The position numbers were made by a program, and so were the translations under genes. A stretch of 64,000 nt of DNA from Saccharothrix sp. S26 (lineage in GTDB: Bacteria > Actinomycetota > Actinomycetes > Mycobacteriales > Pseudonocardiaceae): positions 62,001-126,000 of the forward strand of contig NZ_JAJUWT010000022.1 of assembly GCF_021390395.1 (NCBI RefSeq). The letters run 5' to 3'. Positions within the stretch are counted from its first letter, which is position 1. Each line of letters begins with the position of its first letter. Below are positions 1 through 8,071 of this stretch, piece by piece. Below the pieces are notes generated by a model. That model did no database searches. It saw only the letters and a list, made by a program, of their open reading frames with translations, and was not told where the DNA came from.

Positions 1-276
1 GATGTAGCACACCACGGTCGGCAGGGCCTCGACACCGGAACCGGCCGGGCGGATGTACCAGCCGCGCACCCGGTCGCCGTTGTAGCCGGAGAACTCGACG
101 TCCCAGACGGACAGCGGCCCGTAGGCGTCGGCCGCGTAGGGCGTGAGCACGGGCGGCAACGCGGCGGCCCGTGCCTCCTCCAGCCGGGTCTTCCACCACA
201 GGTCGAGGTTGTCCGGCTCGGCGGTGTCGGTCCGGTACAGCGCCAACTCCCGCTCGGAGAGGTCGAACCAGGGCAC
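1..276 (-). CDS. Acetyl xylan esterase / cephalosporin-C deacetylase family (CE7), partial
   Basis: The first 92 codons of a gene running off the left edge. The reading frame opens MPWFDLSERELALYR and continues to a region around DVEFSGYNGDRVRGWYIRP. This is the usual N-terminus of AXE1/CE7 alpha/beta hydrolases, which remove acetyl groups from xylo-oligosaccharides and cephalosporin C. No signal peptide is visible, so the enzyme is probably intracellular and would act on imported acetylated oligosaccharides. The GTG start is set by the strong Shine-Dalgarno GGAAAGGGGA just upstream on the minus strand. The catalytic GxSxG and the C-terminus lie outside the window. The gene diverges from the LacI regulator at 381, and the perfect palindrome at 301-312 lies in the shared promoter region, so control by that regulator is likely. 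Family assignment rests on N-terminal similarity only. Confidence 0.8.
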   Translation of the reverse strand, partial: MPWFDLSERELALYRTDTAEPDNLDLWWKTRLEEARAAALPPVLTPYAADAYGPLSVWDVEFSGYNGDRVRGWYIRPAGSGVEALPTVVCYI

Positions 277-300
277 GGCGGTCCCCTTTCCCGTTATCCG

Positions 301-312
301 TTAAGCGCTTAA
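301..312. promoter_or_regulatory. LacI-type operator palindrome TTAAGCGCTTAA
   Basis: A perfect 12-bp palindrome with the central CG typical of LacI-family operators. It lies in the 104-bp gap between the divergent CE7 esterase and the LacI regulator gene. A near copy (TTAAGCGGTTAA) precedes the mannanase gene at 1685. The likely ligand is the LacI protein encoded at 381; this is inferred from position. Confidence 0.65.
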
Positions 313-380
313 TTACCCTACCGGGCCGGAGCGCCGGTGCGGCGGTCTAAACTCGATGATCACCGACCGAGGAGGCGCGG

Positions 381-1403
381 GTGGTAGGTAAGCGTCCGAC
401 CATCTCGGACATCGCCAAGGCCGCCGGCGTGTCCACCGGCGCGGTGTCGTACGCGCTCAACAACCGGCCGGGCGTCTCCGAGCCGACGCGTCGCCGGATC
501 ATGGACATCGCCGACCGCCTCGGGTGGGTGCCCAGCAGCGCGGCGCGGTCGTTGAGCGACGGCCGGGCGAACGCGATCGGGCTCGTGGTGGACCGGCCGG
601 CCCGCGTGATCGGCGTCGAGCCGTACTTCATGCAGTTGATCTCCGGCATCCAGGGCGCGTTGGCGGGCGGGCCCACGTCGTTGCTGTTCCAGGTCACGGA
701 CAACTCGGCGGCCGAGCTGGCGGCGTACCGGCGGTGGTGGGGCGAGCGGCGGGTGGACGGCGTGCTGCTGGTCGACCTCGTGCAGAACGACCCGCGGGTG
801 GAGCTGGTGCGGGAGCTGCGGCTGCCGGCGGTCGTGCTGGGTGAGCCGGTCGTGCCGGACCTGCCGTGCGTGTGGACCGACGACGAGCTGGCCGTGGCCG
901 AGGTGCTGGAGTACCTGGTGGCGCTCGGGCACCGGCGGATCGTGCGGGTCGCCGGACCGACGAGGTTCGTGCACACCCAGAGCCGGTCCCGCGCGTTCAC
1001 CGCCGCCGCGGCGCGGCTGGGCCTGCCCGACGCGCGGGTCGTGCACGCCGACTACTCCGACGAGGCCGCCGCCCGCGTGACGCGGAGGGTGCTGACCAGC
1101 GGCGTCGCGCCGACCGCCCTGGTGTTCGACAACGACGTCATGGCCGTCTCGGCCCTGGGCGTGGCGCACGAGCTGGGCCTGTCCGTGCCCGACCAGCTGT
1201 CGCTGGTCGCGTGGGACGACTCGGCCCTGTGCCGCCTGGTCCGCCCGGCCCTGTCCGCGGTCCGCCGCCCGATCGCCGAACGCGGCGCCGCCGCCGTCCG
1301 CCTGCTGCTGGACGTGATCAACGGCGGCCCACCCGACCAGGTCAAGACCTCGGACCCGGAACTGGTCCCCCGCTCCACCACCACCCACCCCCCAACCACC
1401 TAA
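381..1403 (+). CDS. LacI-family transcriptional regulator
   Basis: A 340-residue DNA-binding regulator. The N-terminal helix-turn-helix (about residues 6-30, PTISDIAKAAGVSTGAVSYA) and hinge are followed by a periplasmic-binding-protein-like sugar-sensing domain (about 62-335). Length and order are normal for the family. The GTG start is chosen because GGAGG sits 6 bases upstream. The gene is divergent from the CE7 esterase and upstream of the mannanase operon. Both neighbours carry similar palindromes (301-312, 1685-1696), so the protein probably represses a hemicellulose regulon and may repress itself. Its effector, plausibly a manno- or xylo-oligosaccharide, cannot be read from the sequence. 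Confidence 0.9.
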   Translation: MVGKRPTISDIAKAAGVSTGAVSYALNNRPGVSEPTRRRIMDIADRLGWVPSSAARSLSDGRANAIGLVVDRPARVIGVEPYFMQLISGIQGALAGGPTSLLFQVTDNSAAELAAYRRWWGERRVDGVLLVDLVQNDPRVELVRELRLPAVVLGEPVVPDLPCVWTDDELAVAEVLEYLVALGHRRIVRVAGPTRFVHTQSRSRAFTAAAARLGLPDARVVHADYSDEAAARVTRRVLTSGVAPTALVFDNDVMAVSALGVAHELGLSVPDQLSLVAWDDSALCRLVRPALSAVRRPIAERGAAAVRLLLDVINGGPPDQVKTSDPELVPRSTTTHPPTT

Positions 1404-1405
1404 CC

Positions 1406-1572
1406 CCGCGAGAGTCCTACGTCCAGAACGCGTGAGTCCTACGTTCAGGACCCGCGAATTCAACACTCACGCCCCTGCCTTGACCGCCGGCGGCGGAGCT
1501 GGCCGTGCGCGAGCGTTGAATTCGGGGGTCGCGAACGTAGGACTCTCGCGGCGTGAACGTTGGACTCTCGGG
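1406..1572. repeat. Inverted array of a 22-nt repeat (core TGAACGTAGGACTC)
   Basis: The region between the LacI and mannanase genes carries units of a 22-nt repeat. Units at about 1411-1456 read on the minus strand (core GAGTCCTACGTTCA on +), and units at about 1530-1572 read on the plus strand (GAACGTAGGACTC, TGAACGTTGGACTC). The flanks GAATTCAACA and GTTGAATTC are also inverted, so the locus is one large imperfect inverted repeat. The same unit recurs as direct tandem copies at 24594-24698. No coding function is apparent. Confidence 0.75.
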
Positions 1573-1677
1573 GTTGGGTGGGGGAGACTGGCGCCAGTCG
1601 GCTGGGAGCGGTCCCAGGGGCGGTGGTCCGGTGTGCCGTGGCGGGGTGGCGCGTGGAGTTCGGCGGCAAGTCGGCCG

Positions 1678-1696
1678 TTGACACTTAAGCGGTTAA
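1678..1696 (+). promoter_or_regulatory. Possible -35 box TTGACA with LacI-type operator TTAAGCGGTTAA
   Basis: TTGACA at 1678-1683 is followed directly by TTAAGCGGTTAA at 1685-1696, which differs from the palindrome at 301-312 by one base. The site would place a repressor between -35 and -10 of the mannanase promoter. No good -10 box is evident, so the promoter is tentative and the operator is firmer. Confidence 0.55.
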
Positions 1697-1781
1697 TTGC
1701 TTTGGTGTTGGGGCCTGCCGCGGGCAGGTGCGCTGCCCTGCGCTCGCTACGTCAATGTCGACAACAACGCGAGGTACATCC

Positions 1782-3395
1782 ATGCGCAAGCGATTCGCCT
1801 CGGTCGGCGCAGCCGTCGCCGCCTTGGTCCTGTCACTGCTGACGGTGGTGCCGGCGCACGCCGCGGCCGGGTTCACCGTCAGCAACGGGCGTCTGCTCGA
1901 CGCCAACGGCAACGACTTCGTGATGCGTGGCGTGAACCACGCGCACACCTGGTACGCCGACCGCACCACCCAGGCGCTCAAGGACATCAAGGCCACCGGC
2001 GCCAACACGGTCCGCGTGGTGCTCAGCTCCGGTGACCGGTGGACCCTCAACACCGCCGCCGACGTCACCAACGTGATCGACCAGTGCAAGGCCAACAAGC
2101 TGATCTGCGTGTTGGAGGTGCACGACACCACCGGCTACCAGGAGCAGAGCGGCGCGATCAGCCTGGCCCGCGCGGTGGAGTACTGGAAGAGCGTCCAGAG
2201 CGCCCTGGCGGGCCAGGAGAAGTACGTCATCCTCAACATCGGCAACGAGCCGTGGGGCAACACCGGCTACACCGGCTGGACCCAGGCCACCAAGGACGCC
2301 ATCACCTCGCTGCGCGCGGCCGGCTTCCAGCACACGATCATGGTGGACGCGCCGAACTGGGGCCAGGACTGGGCCTTCACCATGCGTGACAACGCCGCCT
2401 CGGTGTTCGCCGCCGACCCGCAGCGCAACACGGTGTTCTCCATCCACATGTACGGCGTGTTCGACACTGCCGCGGAGATCAACGACTACCTGAACCGGTT
2501 CGTCACGGCGAAGCTGCCGATCGTGGTCGGCGAGTTCGGCCACGACCACTCCGACGGCAACCCCGACGAGGACACGATCTTCGCCACCACGCAGTCGCTC
2601 AAGCTCGGCTACCTGGCGTGGTCGTGGTCGGGCAACGGTGGCGGTGTGGAGTACCTCGACATGGTCACCGGCTTCAACGCCGCCCAGCTCACGAGCTGGG
2701 GTCAGCGCGCGGTCAACGGCGCGAACGGCATCAAGGCGACCTCCCGCGAGGCCAGCGTGTACGGCGGCGGCCCGGTCGACCCGACCCCGCCGTCCGCGCC
2801 CGGCACCCCGACCGCGTCCGGTGTCACGTCCGGCAGCGTCACGCTGTCCTGGGCCGCGTCCACCGACAACGTGGGCGTGACCGGCTACGACGTGGTGCGG
2901 GTCAGCGGCACCACCGAGACCCCGGCGGCGAGCTCGGCCACGACGTCGGCGACCGTCACCGGCCTGTCGGCCAACACCGCCTACACCTTCGCGGTCTACG
3001 CGCGGGACGCGGCGGGCAACCGCTCGACCCGGTCGGGCACGGTCACCGCCACCACCCTGCCCGGTGGCGGCGGCGGTTCCTGCGCGGTCACCTACAAGGT
3101 CGCGGGCCAGTGGCAGGGCGGCTTCCAGGGCGACGTGAAGATCGCCAACACCGGCACCGCGCCGGTCAACGGCTGGACGCTGCGCTGGACCTGGGCCAAC
3201 GGCCAGACGGTGAGCCAGTCCTGGGGTGCCACCACGACCCAGTCGGGTGCCGTGCTGAGCGCGACCAACGTGTCCTACACCGCGTCCATCCCGGTGAACG
3301 GCTCGGTCAGCTTCGGCTTCATCGGGTCGTGGAACGGCACGAACTCCGTGCCCACCGCGTTCACCCTCAACGGCGCCACCTGCACGACGGCCTAG
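1782..3395 (+). CDS. Secreted endo-beta-1,4-mannanase, GH5 (subfamily 8-like), with Fn3 and CBM2
   Basis: A 537-residue exoenzyme. A signal peptide spans residues 1-27 (cut near AHA). The GH5 catalytic domain covers about 30-325 and carries the mannanase-typical GVNHAHTWY. E156 in NIGNEPWGN is the predicted acid/base and E251 in VVGEFGH the nucleophile. A fibronectin type III linker (about 335-426) and a C-terminal cellulose-binding CBM2 (about 433-537, WQGGFQ and paired cysteines) follow. ATG 1782 is preferred over an in-frame upstream ATG at 1728 because it directly precedes the signal peptide and follows GAGGT. The protein hydrolyses internal mannan bonds while anchored to cellulose. It is followed after 9 bases by an SGNH esterase, indicating an operon. 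A GH5 cellulase is less likely given the motif spectrum. Confidence 0.9.
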   Translation: MRKRFASVGAAVAALVLSLLTVVPAHAAAGFTVSNGRLLDANGNDFVMRGVNHAHTWYADRTTQALKDIKATGANTVRVVLSSGDRWTLNTAADVTNVIDQCKANKLICVLEVHDTTGYQEQSGAISLARAVEYWKSVQSALAGQEKYVILNIGNEPWGNTGYTGWTQATKDAITSLRAAGFQHTIMVDAPNWGQDWAFTMRDNAASVFAADPQRNTVFSIHMYGVFDTAAEINDYLNRFVTAKLPIVVGEFGHDHSDGNPDEDTIFATTQSLKLGYLAWSWSGNGGGVEYLDMVTGFNAAQLTSWGQRAVNGANGIKATSREASVYGGGPVDPTPPSAPGTPTASGVTSGSVTLSWAASTDNVGVTGYDVVRVSGTTETPAASSATTSATVTGLSANTAYTFAVYARDAAGNRSTRSGTVTATTLPGGGGGSCAVTYKVAGQWQGGFQGDVKIANTGTAPVNGWTLRWTWANGQTVSQSWGATTTQSGAVLSATNVSYTASIPVNGSVSFGFIGSWNGTNSVPTAFTLNGATCTTA

Positions 3396-3404
3396 GAGAC
3401 CGCG

Positions 3405-4508
3405 ATGACGAGGAAGACGGCGGTCACGGCGCTGTTGGGCGCGCTGGCCACGCTGGTCGGGCTCCTGGTGGCCGCGCCGGGTCAGGCGGTCGAGGCCGCC
3501 GCGCCGACGCGCATCATGGCCCTGGGCGACTCGATCACCGGGTCGCCGGGCTGCTGGCGGGCCCTGCTGGACCGCGACCTGCGCGCGGCCGGGCACACGA
3601 ACATCGACTTCGTGGGCACCCGCGCCGGTGACGGCTGCGGTTTCGCCTACGACGGCGAGAACGAGGGCCACGGCGGCGCGCTGGTCACGGCGGTGGCCGA
3701 CCAGAACCAGCTCGTCGGGTGGTTGAGCGCCACCAACCCGAACGTGGTGCTCATGCACTTCGGCACCAACGACGTGTGGAGCAACCGGTCGACGGCGACG
3801 ATCCTGGCGGCTTACAGCAAGCTGGTCGACCAGATGCGCGCCAACAACGCGAGCATGAAGGTGCTCGTCGCCAAGATCATCCCGATGGCGGCGAGCGCGT
3901 GCGCGGAGTGCCCGCAGCGGGTGGTCGACCTGAACGCGGCGATCCCGGGCTGGGCGGCGGCCAAGTCGACCGCCCAGTCGCCCATCACCGTGGTCGACCA
4001 GTGGACCGGGTTCAACACCACCACCGACACCTACGACGGTGTGCACCCGAACGCGTCCGGCGATCGCAAGATCGCGGACCGGTGGATCCCGGCCGTGGTG
4101 TCCGCGCTCAACGGCACCACGCCCACCTCGACCACGACGTCCACCACGACCACCACGACCACTACTACTACGACGACGACCACCACCACGACCTCCGTTC
4201 CCAGTGGGTCGTGCGACGTCGAGATCAAGGTCGTCAACCAGTGGCAGGGCGGCTTCCAGGTCGACATCACGGTCCGCAACGGTGGCGGCACGGCGAGCCG
4301 CGGCTGGCGGGTCGGGTTCGCCTTCCGGGCGGGCATGGCGCTGGCCCAGGGCTGGAACGGTGTGTTCACCCAGAGCGGCACGTCGGTGACCGTGACGAAC
4401 GCGTCCTGGAACGGCGCCCTGCCGCCGGCCGGGACGACCAAGGTCGGGTTCACCGGCACGGGTGACGCGACGGGCTGGACGCCCACGCCCATCTGCACGC
4501 TGTCCTGA
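3405..4508 (+). CDS. Secreted SGNH/GDSL carbohydrate esterase (CE3-like) with CBM2
   Basis: A 367-residue secreted esterase. The signal peptide ends around residue 28. The SGNH fold (about 34-235) shows block I GDSITGS with S43, the GHGG block, FGTNDVW, and the D211-x-x-H214 pair in DGVHPN. A low-complexity Thr/Ser linker (about 240-264, DNA about 4120-4200) joins it to a C-terminal CBM2 (about 270-367). CE3-type enzymes deacetylate xylan or mannan. Translation is probably coupled to the mannanase, since GGAGA overlaps that gene's stop and the ATG is 9 bases downstream. Paired with the mannanase, a role in stripping acetyl groups from mannan is plausible, but the substrate is inferred. Confidence 0.85.
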   Translation: MTRKTAVTALLGALATLVGLLVAAPGQAVEAAAPTRIMALGDSITGSPGCWRALLDRDLRAAGHTNIDFVGTRAGDGCGFAYDGENEGHGGALVTAVADQNQLVGWLSATNPNVVLMHFGTNDVWSNRSTATILAAYSKLVDQMRANNASMKVLVAKIIPMAASACAECPQRVVDLNAAIPGWAAAKSTAQSPITVVDQWTGFNTTTDTYDGVHPNASGDRKIADRWIPAVVSALNGTTPTSTTTSTTTTTTTTTTTTTTTTTSVPSGSCDVEIKVVNQWQGGFQVDITVRNGGGTASRGWRVGFAFRAGMALAQGWNGVFTQSGTSVTVTNASWNGALPPAGTTKVGFTGTGDATGWTPTPICTLS

Positions 4509-4513
4509 CCGGA

Positions 4514-4554
4514 CCTCGCGGTCGTGCCCTGCGTCCCAGGGCACGACCGCGAGG
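4514..4554 (+). terminator. Hairpin terminator after mannanase-esterase operon
   Basis: An 18-bp perfect stem (4514-4531 with 4537-4554) and a 5-base loop begin 6 bases after the esterase stop. There is no U-tract, as is common in actinomycetes. Confidence 0.75.
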
Positions 4555-4563
4555 CCGTCAGGC

Positions 4564-4577
4564 GTGACTCAGGTCAC
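4564..4577. promoter_or_regulatory. Inverted repeat GTGAC-N4-GTCAC upstream of YCII/sigma operon
   Basis: A perfect inverted repeat with 5-bp arms about 90 bases before the YCII gene. It could be an operator, or chance. A GTGAC-N4-GTCAC sequence also occurs at 29402-29415. Confidence 0.3.
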
Positions 4578-4662
4578 ACAATATGACGTAGAGAACGCCG
4601 TGCCGGCCCCGTCCACAGGGTGCGAGCGCCAAGATGGGCGCACGAACATCTAGGAGTCCGAC

Positions 4663-5067
4663 ATGGCGAAGTTCCTGCTCCTCATGAACTACGGCCCGGC
4701 TGCCAACTGCGACGTCCCGATGGATCAATGGGCGCACGAAGACGTCGCCGCGCACATCCGGTTCCAGCAGGACCTGGGCAAGGAGCTGGCCGAGAACGGC
4801 GAGCTGGTCGACGCGCAGGGCCTGGCGAGCCCGGAGCTGGCCAAGACGGTGACGTACACCGGCTCCGGCGCGCCCGTCATCACCGACGGCCCGTTCCCCG
4901 AGTCCAAGGAGCTGCTGGCCGGCTACTGGATGGTCGACACCACGCTGGAGCGCGCGCTCGAGATCGCGGCGAAGGCGTCCGCCGCGCCCGGCCCGAACGG
5001 CGTGCCGATCGGCCAGCCGATCGAGGTGCGGGAGCTGATGTCCGCGCCCGCGTCGACCGACCTGTGA
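4663..5067 (+). CDS. YCII/DGPF-domain protein paired with ECF sigma factor
   Basis: A 134-residue cytosolic protein of the YCII-related family. It contains the characteristic DGPF motif (ITDGPFPESKELLAGYWMV, about residues 73-91) and the N-terminal MAKFLLLMNY strand. Start ATG 4663 follows AGGAG. DGPF proteins are the standard genomic partner of ECF42-type sigma factors and are thought to act in the same signalling unit; their biochemistry is unsettled. The stop overlaps the GTG start of the sigma gene (GTGA at 5064-5067), so the two are translationally coupled. Confidence 0.88.
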   Translation: MAKFLLLMNYGPAANCDVPMDQWAHEDVAAHIRFQQDLGKELAENGELVDAQGLASPELAKTVTYTGSGAPVITDGPFPESKELLAGYWMVDTTLERALEIAAKASAAPGPNGVPIGQPIEVRELMSAPASTDL

Positions 5068-6290
5068 GCGCGACCGTCGAGGACCTGCTGCGGCAGTGCG
5101 CGCCGCAGGTCCTCGGCGTGGTCGCGCGCCGGTTCGGCGACTTTGCGCTCGCCGAGGACGCCGTGCAGGAGGCGTTGCTGGCCGCCGCGCGCCACTGGCC
5201 CGTGGACGGCTTGCCGGACAACCCGCGCGGCTGGCTGGTGCAGGCGGCCGTGCGCAGGATGACCGACCTGATCCGCAGCGAGGCCGCGCGCCGCCGCCGC
5301 GAGGACGAGGTGTTCCGCGAGCCGTCGCCGGGCGAGGCGGAGGACCGCGACGACACGCTGGTGGTGCTGTTCCTGTGCTGCCACCCGGAGCTGACGCCCG
5401 CGTCGGCGATCGCGCTGACGTTGCGCGCGGTGGGCGGCCTGACCACGGCGGAGATCGCGAACGCGTTCCTGGTGCCCGAGGCGACCATGGCGCAGCGGAT
5501 CAGCCGGGCCAAGCAGAAGCTGCGCGGGGCGAGCTTCGCCGTGCCCCACCCGGACGAGTTCGCCGCCCGGCTGCGGAACGTGCTGCACGTGCTGTACCTG
5601 ATCTTCAACGAGGGCTACACCAGCAGCGTCGGCGGCGCGTTGCACCGCACCGAGCTGTCCGGCGAGGCGATCCGCCTGACCAGGGCGGTGCACGCCCGGC
5701 TGCCGTCCGACCCGGAGGTGGCGGGCCTGCTGGCGCTGATGCTGCTCACGGACGCCCGCAGGCCCGCGCGCACCGCCCCGGACGGCGCGCTCGTCCCGTT
5801 GGCCGAGCAGGACCGGTCGCGGTGGGACAAGGCCCTCATCGCCGAGGGCGTACAGCTGATCATGGGGGCGCTGGAGCGCGGCGCGATCGGCGAGTACCAG
5901 TTGCAGGCGTCGATCGCGGCCGTCCACGACGACGCGGCGCGCGCCGAGGACACCGACTGGCCGCAGATCCTCAGCCTCTACGGGCTGCTGGAACGGATGA
6001 CCGGCAACCCGGTCGTCTCGCTCAACCGGGCGATCGCGGTGGCCATGGTGCACGGCCCGGCGGAAGGGCTGTCGCTGATCGACACCCTGGACGAGCGCCT
6101 GCCCGGCCACTACCGCCTCGACGCCGTCCGCGGCCACCTGCACGAGATGGCGGGCGACGTGCCGCGGGCCGTGGCGCACTACCGCGCGGCCGCCGCGCGC
6201 ACGACCAGCGTGCCCGAGCGGCGGTACCTGGTCGACCGGGCGGCCCGGCTCGACCCGCCGGTAGGCTCGACGGGGGGTGGTGCGTCGTGA
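5064..6290 (+). CDS. RNA polymerase ECF sigma factor, ECF42-like, with long C-terminal extension
   Basis: A 408-residue sigma factor. Region 2 (about residues 10-75, FALAEDAVQEALLAAARHW) and region 4 (about 110-165, LTTAEIANAFLVPEATMAQRI) are followed by an extension of about 230 residues typical of ECF42 proteins, rich in TPR-like helices. There is no transmembrane anti-sigma gene nearby. In this group the extension itself is thought to control activity. GTG 5064 is chosen because it overlaps the upstream stop by four bases. The DGPF partner upstream supports the group assignment. Its target promoters are not known; the operon's own upstream region is a candidate. Confidence 0.88.
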   Translation: MSATVEDLLRQCAPQVLGVVARRFGDFALAEDAVQEALLAAARHWPVDGLPDNPRGWLVQAAVRRMTDLIRSEAARRRREDEVFREPSPGEAEDRDDTLVVLFLCCHPELTPASAIALTLRAVGGLTTAEIANAFLVPEATMAQRISRAKQKLRGASFAVPHPDEFAARLRNVLHVLYLIFNEGYTSSVGGALHRTELSGEAIRLTRAVHARLPSDPEVAGLLALMLLTDARRPARTAPDGALVPLAEQDRSRWDKALIAEGVQLIMGALERGAIGEYQLQASIAAVHDDAARAEDTDWPQILSLYGLLERMTGNPVVSLNRAIAVAMVHGPAEGLSLIDTLDERLPGHYRLDAVRGHLHEMAGDVPRAVAHYRAAAARTTSVPERRYLVDRAARLDPPVGSTGGGAS

Positions 6291-6691
6291 CCGAGCGCAA
6301 ACCGGCCGGTGTCGGCTTCGAGACCTGGATCGAACGGCAGATCCGCGAGGCGCAGGACCGGGGCGACTTCGACGACCTGCCGGGTGCGGGCAAGCCGTTG
6401 AAGGGGCTGCACGAGCCGCACGACGAGCTGTGGTGGGTGAAGGAGAAGCTGCGCCGGGAAGAGGGCACCGCGCTCCCGCCGACGCTGCTGCTGCGCAAGG
6501 AGGCGGCCGACGCGCGCGAGGCCGCCGGGCGGGCGCGCACCGAGGCCGAGGTGAGGTCGATCCTGGCCGACGTCAACGCCAAGATCGAGGCGGCGATCCG
6601 CAAGCCGCTGTCCGGCCCGCCGCTGAACCTGATGCCGTTCGACGTCGAGCACGTCGTCGCCCGGTGGCGGGCCGACCACGCCGCCGACTGA
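6287..6691 (+). CDS. DUF1992 (DnaJ-homologue C28-type conserved domain) protein
   Basis: A 134-residue soluble protein with the DUF1992 signature: an FETWIERQIREAQDRGDFDDL helix (20 residues), GAGKPL, then ELWWVKEKL. This domain also forms the conserved part of the eukaryotic DNAJC28 proteins, and its function in bacteria is not established. The GTG start overlaps the sigma-factor stop (GTGA at 6287-6290), giving a third tightly coupled cistron in this operon. No signal or membrane segment is present. Confidence 0.85.
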   Translation: MTERKPAGVGFETWIERQIREAQDRGDFDDLPGAGKPLKGLHEPHDELWWVKEKLRREEGTALPPTLLLRKEAADAREAAGRARTEAEVRSILADVNAKIEAAIRKPLSGPPLNLMPFDVEHVVARWRADHAAD

Positions 6692-6712
6692 GGTCCGGGC
6701 CGCCCGCCGGGT

Positions 6713-7261
6713 TCAGGTGAGGCCGGCCGCGTCGAGCAGCGCCGTCGCGGTGGCGACGCCCAGGCCGTCCAGCGGCTCGGCCCGCAGCACGGCCCGTGCG
6801 CCCGCGCCGTCGAACACCATGGTGAGCTGGGCGGCCAGCGTGTCGGGGTCCGCGACGCCCGCCGCCCGCGCCTCGGCGGCGAAGAAGTCGGTCAGGGCCT
6901 GCTTGTGGCGGCGGGCCACCGCGTTGGCCGGGTGGGTGGCGTCCTTGAGCTCGGTCGCCGTGGCGACCATGGGGCAGCCGCGGTAGGTCGGTTGGCGGGT
7001 CAGGTCGTCCTGCGCGCGGAACACGTGCAGGACCCGTTCGCGCGGCGTGCCGCCGTCCGGGGGGAGCAGCACGGCGTCGTGGCCCGGGGCCCGCCGGTCG
7101 AGGCTGGCCGCGATCAGCTCGTCCTTGCTCTCGAACAGCAGGTACATCGAGCGCTTGGAGACGCCGGCCGCCTTGCACAGCGCGTCGACGCCCACGCCGA
7201 CGCCCTCCCGGTAGAACAGCTCGCCCGCCGCGTCCAGCAGGCGGTCCCTCGGCGTGGTCAC
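6713..7261 (-). CDS. TetR-family repressor
   Basis: A 182-residue regulator. The N-terminal TetR helix-turn-helix (about residues 8-52, ending VSKRSMYLLFESKDEL) is followed by an all-helical ligand and dimer domain. GTG 7261 begins the protein. It is transcribed away from the SDR gene at 7353. Two copies of ACCGATCGGT lie in the 91-bp shared region, so the protein most likely represses both genes until a ligand, perhaps the SDR substrate, binds. Confidence 0.88.
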   Translation of the reverse strand: MTTPRDRLLDAAGELFYREGVGVGVDALCKAAGVSKRSMYLLFESKDELIAASLDRRAPGHDAVLLPPDGGTPRERVLHVFRAQDDLTRQPTYRGCPMVATATELKDATHPANAVARRHKQALTDFFAAEARAAGVADPDTLAAQLTMVFDGAGARAVLRAEPLDGLGVATATALLDAAGLT

Positions 7262-7293
7262 CCGTGCAGGTTACCTCCGGGCTTGCGCCGAGG

Positions 7294-7332
7294 AAACCGA
7301 TCGGTCTACGGTCGGTGAAAACCGATCGGTTT
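7294..7332. promoter_or_regulatory. Double TetR operator: two ACCGATCGGT palindromes
   Basis: Perfect 10-bp palindromes ACCGATCGGT at 7296-7305 and 7321-7330, each with AAA flanks, centred 25 bp apart in the TetR/SDR divergent promoter. They are the obvious binding sites for the TetR protein at 6713. Confidence 0.8.
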
Positions 7333-7352
7333 CCACTACGCGGAGGTTCGGC

Positions 7353-8063
7353 ATGACGACGATCAACGGTGCGGTCGCACTGGTCACCGGAGGGAGCCGG
7401 GGCATCGGCAAGGCCCTGGTCGAGGCCCTGTACGCGCGGGGAGCGGCGAAGGTCTACGCGACCGCCCGCGACCCGCGCGCCGTGACGCACCCCGACGCCG
7501 TCCCGCTCGCGCTGGAGGTCACCGACCCCGCCTCGGTCGCCGCCGCCGCGGCCCGCGCCGACGACGTGACCATCGTGGTCAACAACGCGGGCGCGCTGGT
7601 GCGGGCGTCCTTCCTGGACTCGCCGGTGGAGGACGTGCGCCGCGAGTTCGAGACCAACTTCTACGGCCCGCTCCACGTGGCCCGCGCGTTCGTGCCGGTC
7701 ATCGAGCGCAACGGCGGCGGCCACCTGCTCAACGTCGCCTCGGTCCTGTCCTGGGTGGCGCTCAGCGGCTCCTACAGCGCGTCGAAGGCCGCCCTGTGGT
7801 CGCAGACCAACTCCCTGCGACTGGACCTGCTCCCGCGCGGCATCCGGGTGACCGGGCTGCACGTCGGCTACGTCGACACCGACATGGCCGCCGACGTCAC
7901 CGCGCCCAAGAGCGATCCCCGCCACGTCGCCGAGCTGGCGCTGGACGGCATCGAGTCCGACGCTTTCGAGGTGCTCGCCGACGACCTCACGCGGCACGTG
8001 AAAGCGGCGCTGGCGCAGGACGTCACGGCGCAGTACCCGGCTCTGGCCGGCGTGCCGCGGTAG
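7353..8063 (+). CDS. Short-chain dehydrogenase/reductase (SDR)
   Basis: A 236-residue NAD(P)-dependent oxidoreductase. It shows the Rossmann motif TGGSRGIG (about residues 12-19), the NNAG motif, a catalytic Ser in the NVASVLSW strand, and YSASK carrying the catalytic Tyr and Lys. ATG 7353 follows GGAGG. The substrate is unknown. The tandem TetR operators upstream suggest induction by a xenobiotic or hydrophobic aldehyde or ketone, which is an inference. Confidence 0.88.
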   Translation: MTTINGAVALVTGGSRGIGKALVEALYARGAAKVYATARDPRAVTHPDAVPLALEVTDPASVAAAAARADDVTIVVNNAGALVRASFLDSPVEDVRREFETNFYGPLHVARAFVPVIERNGGGHLLNVASVLSWVALSGSYSASKAALWSQTNSLRLDLLPRGIRVTGLHVGYVDTDMAADVTAPKSDPRHVAELALDGIESDAFEVLADDLTRHVKAALAQDVTAQYPALAGVPR

Positions 8064-8071
8064 CACGCCCA

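Noticed and set aside
1833..4544. A 903-codon minus-strand open frame opposite the mannanase and esterase
   Set aside because: Composition is Arg/Gly/Val/His-rich with no family motif. It is the antisense of two well-supported genes, a common artefact in GC-rich DNA.
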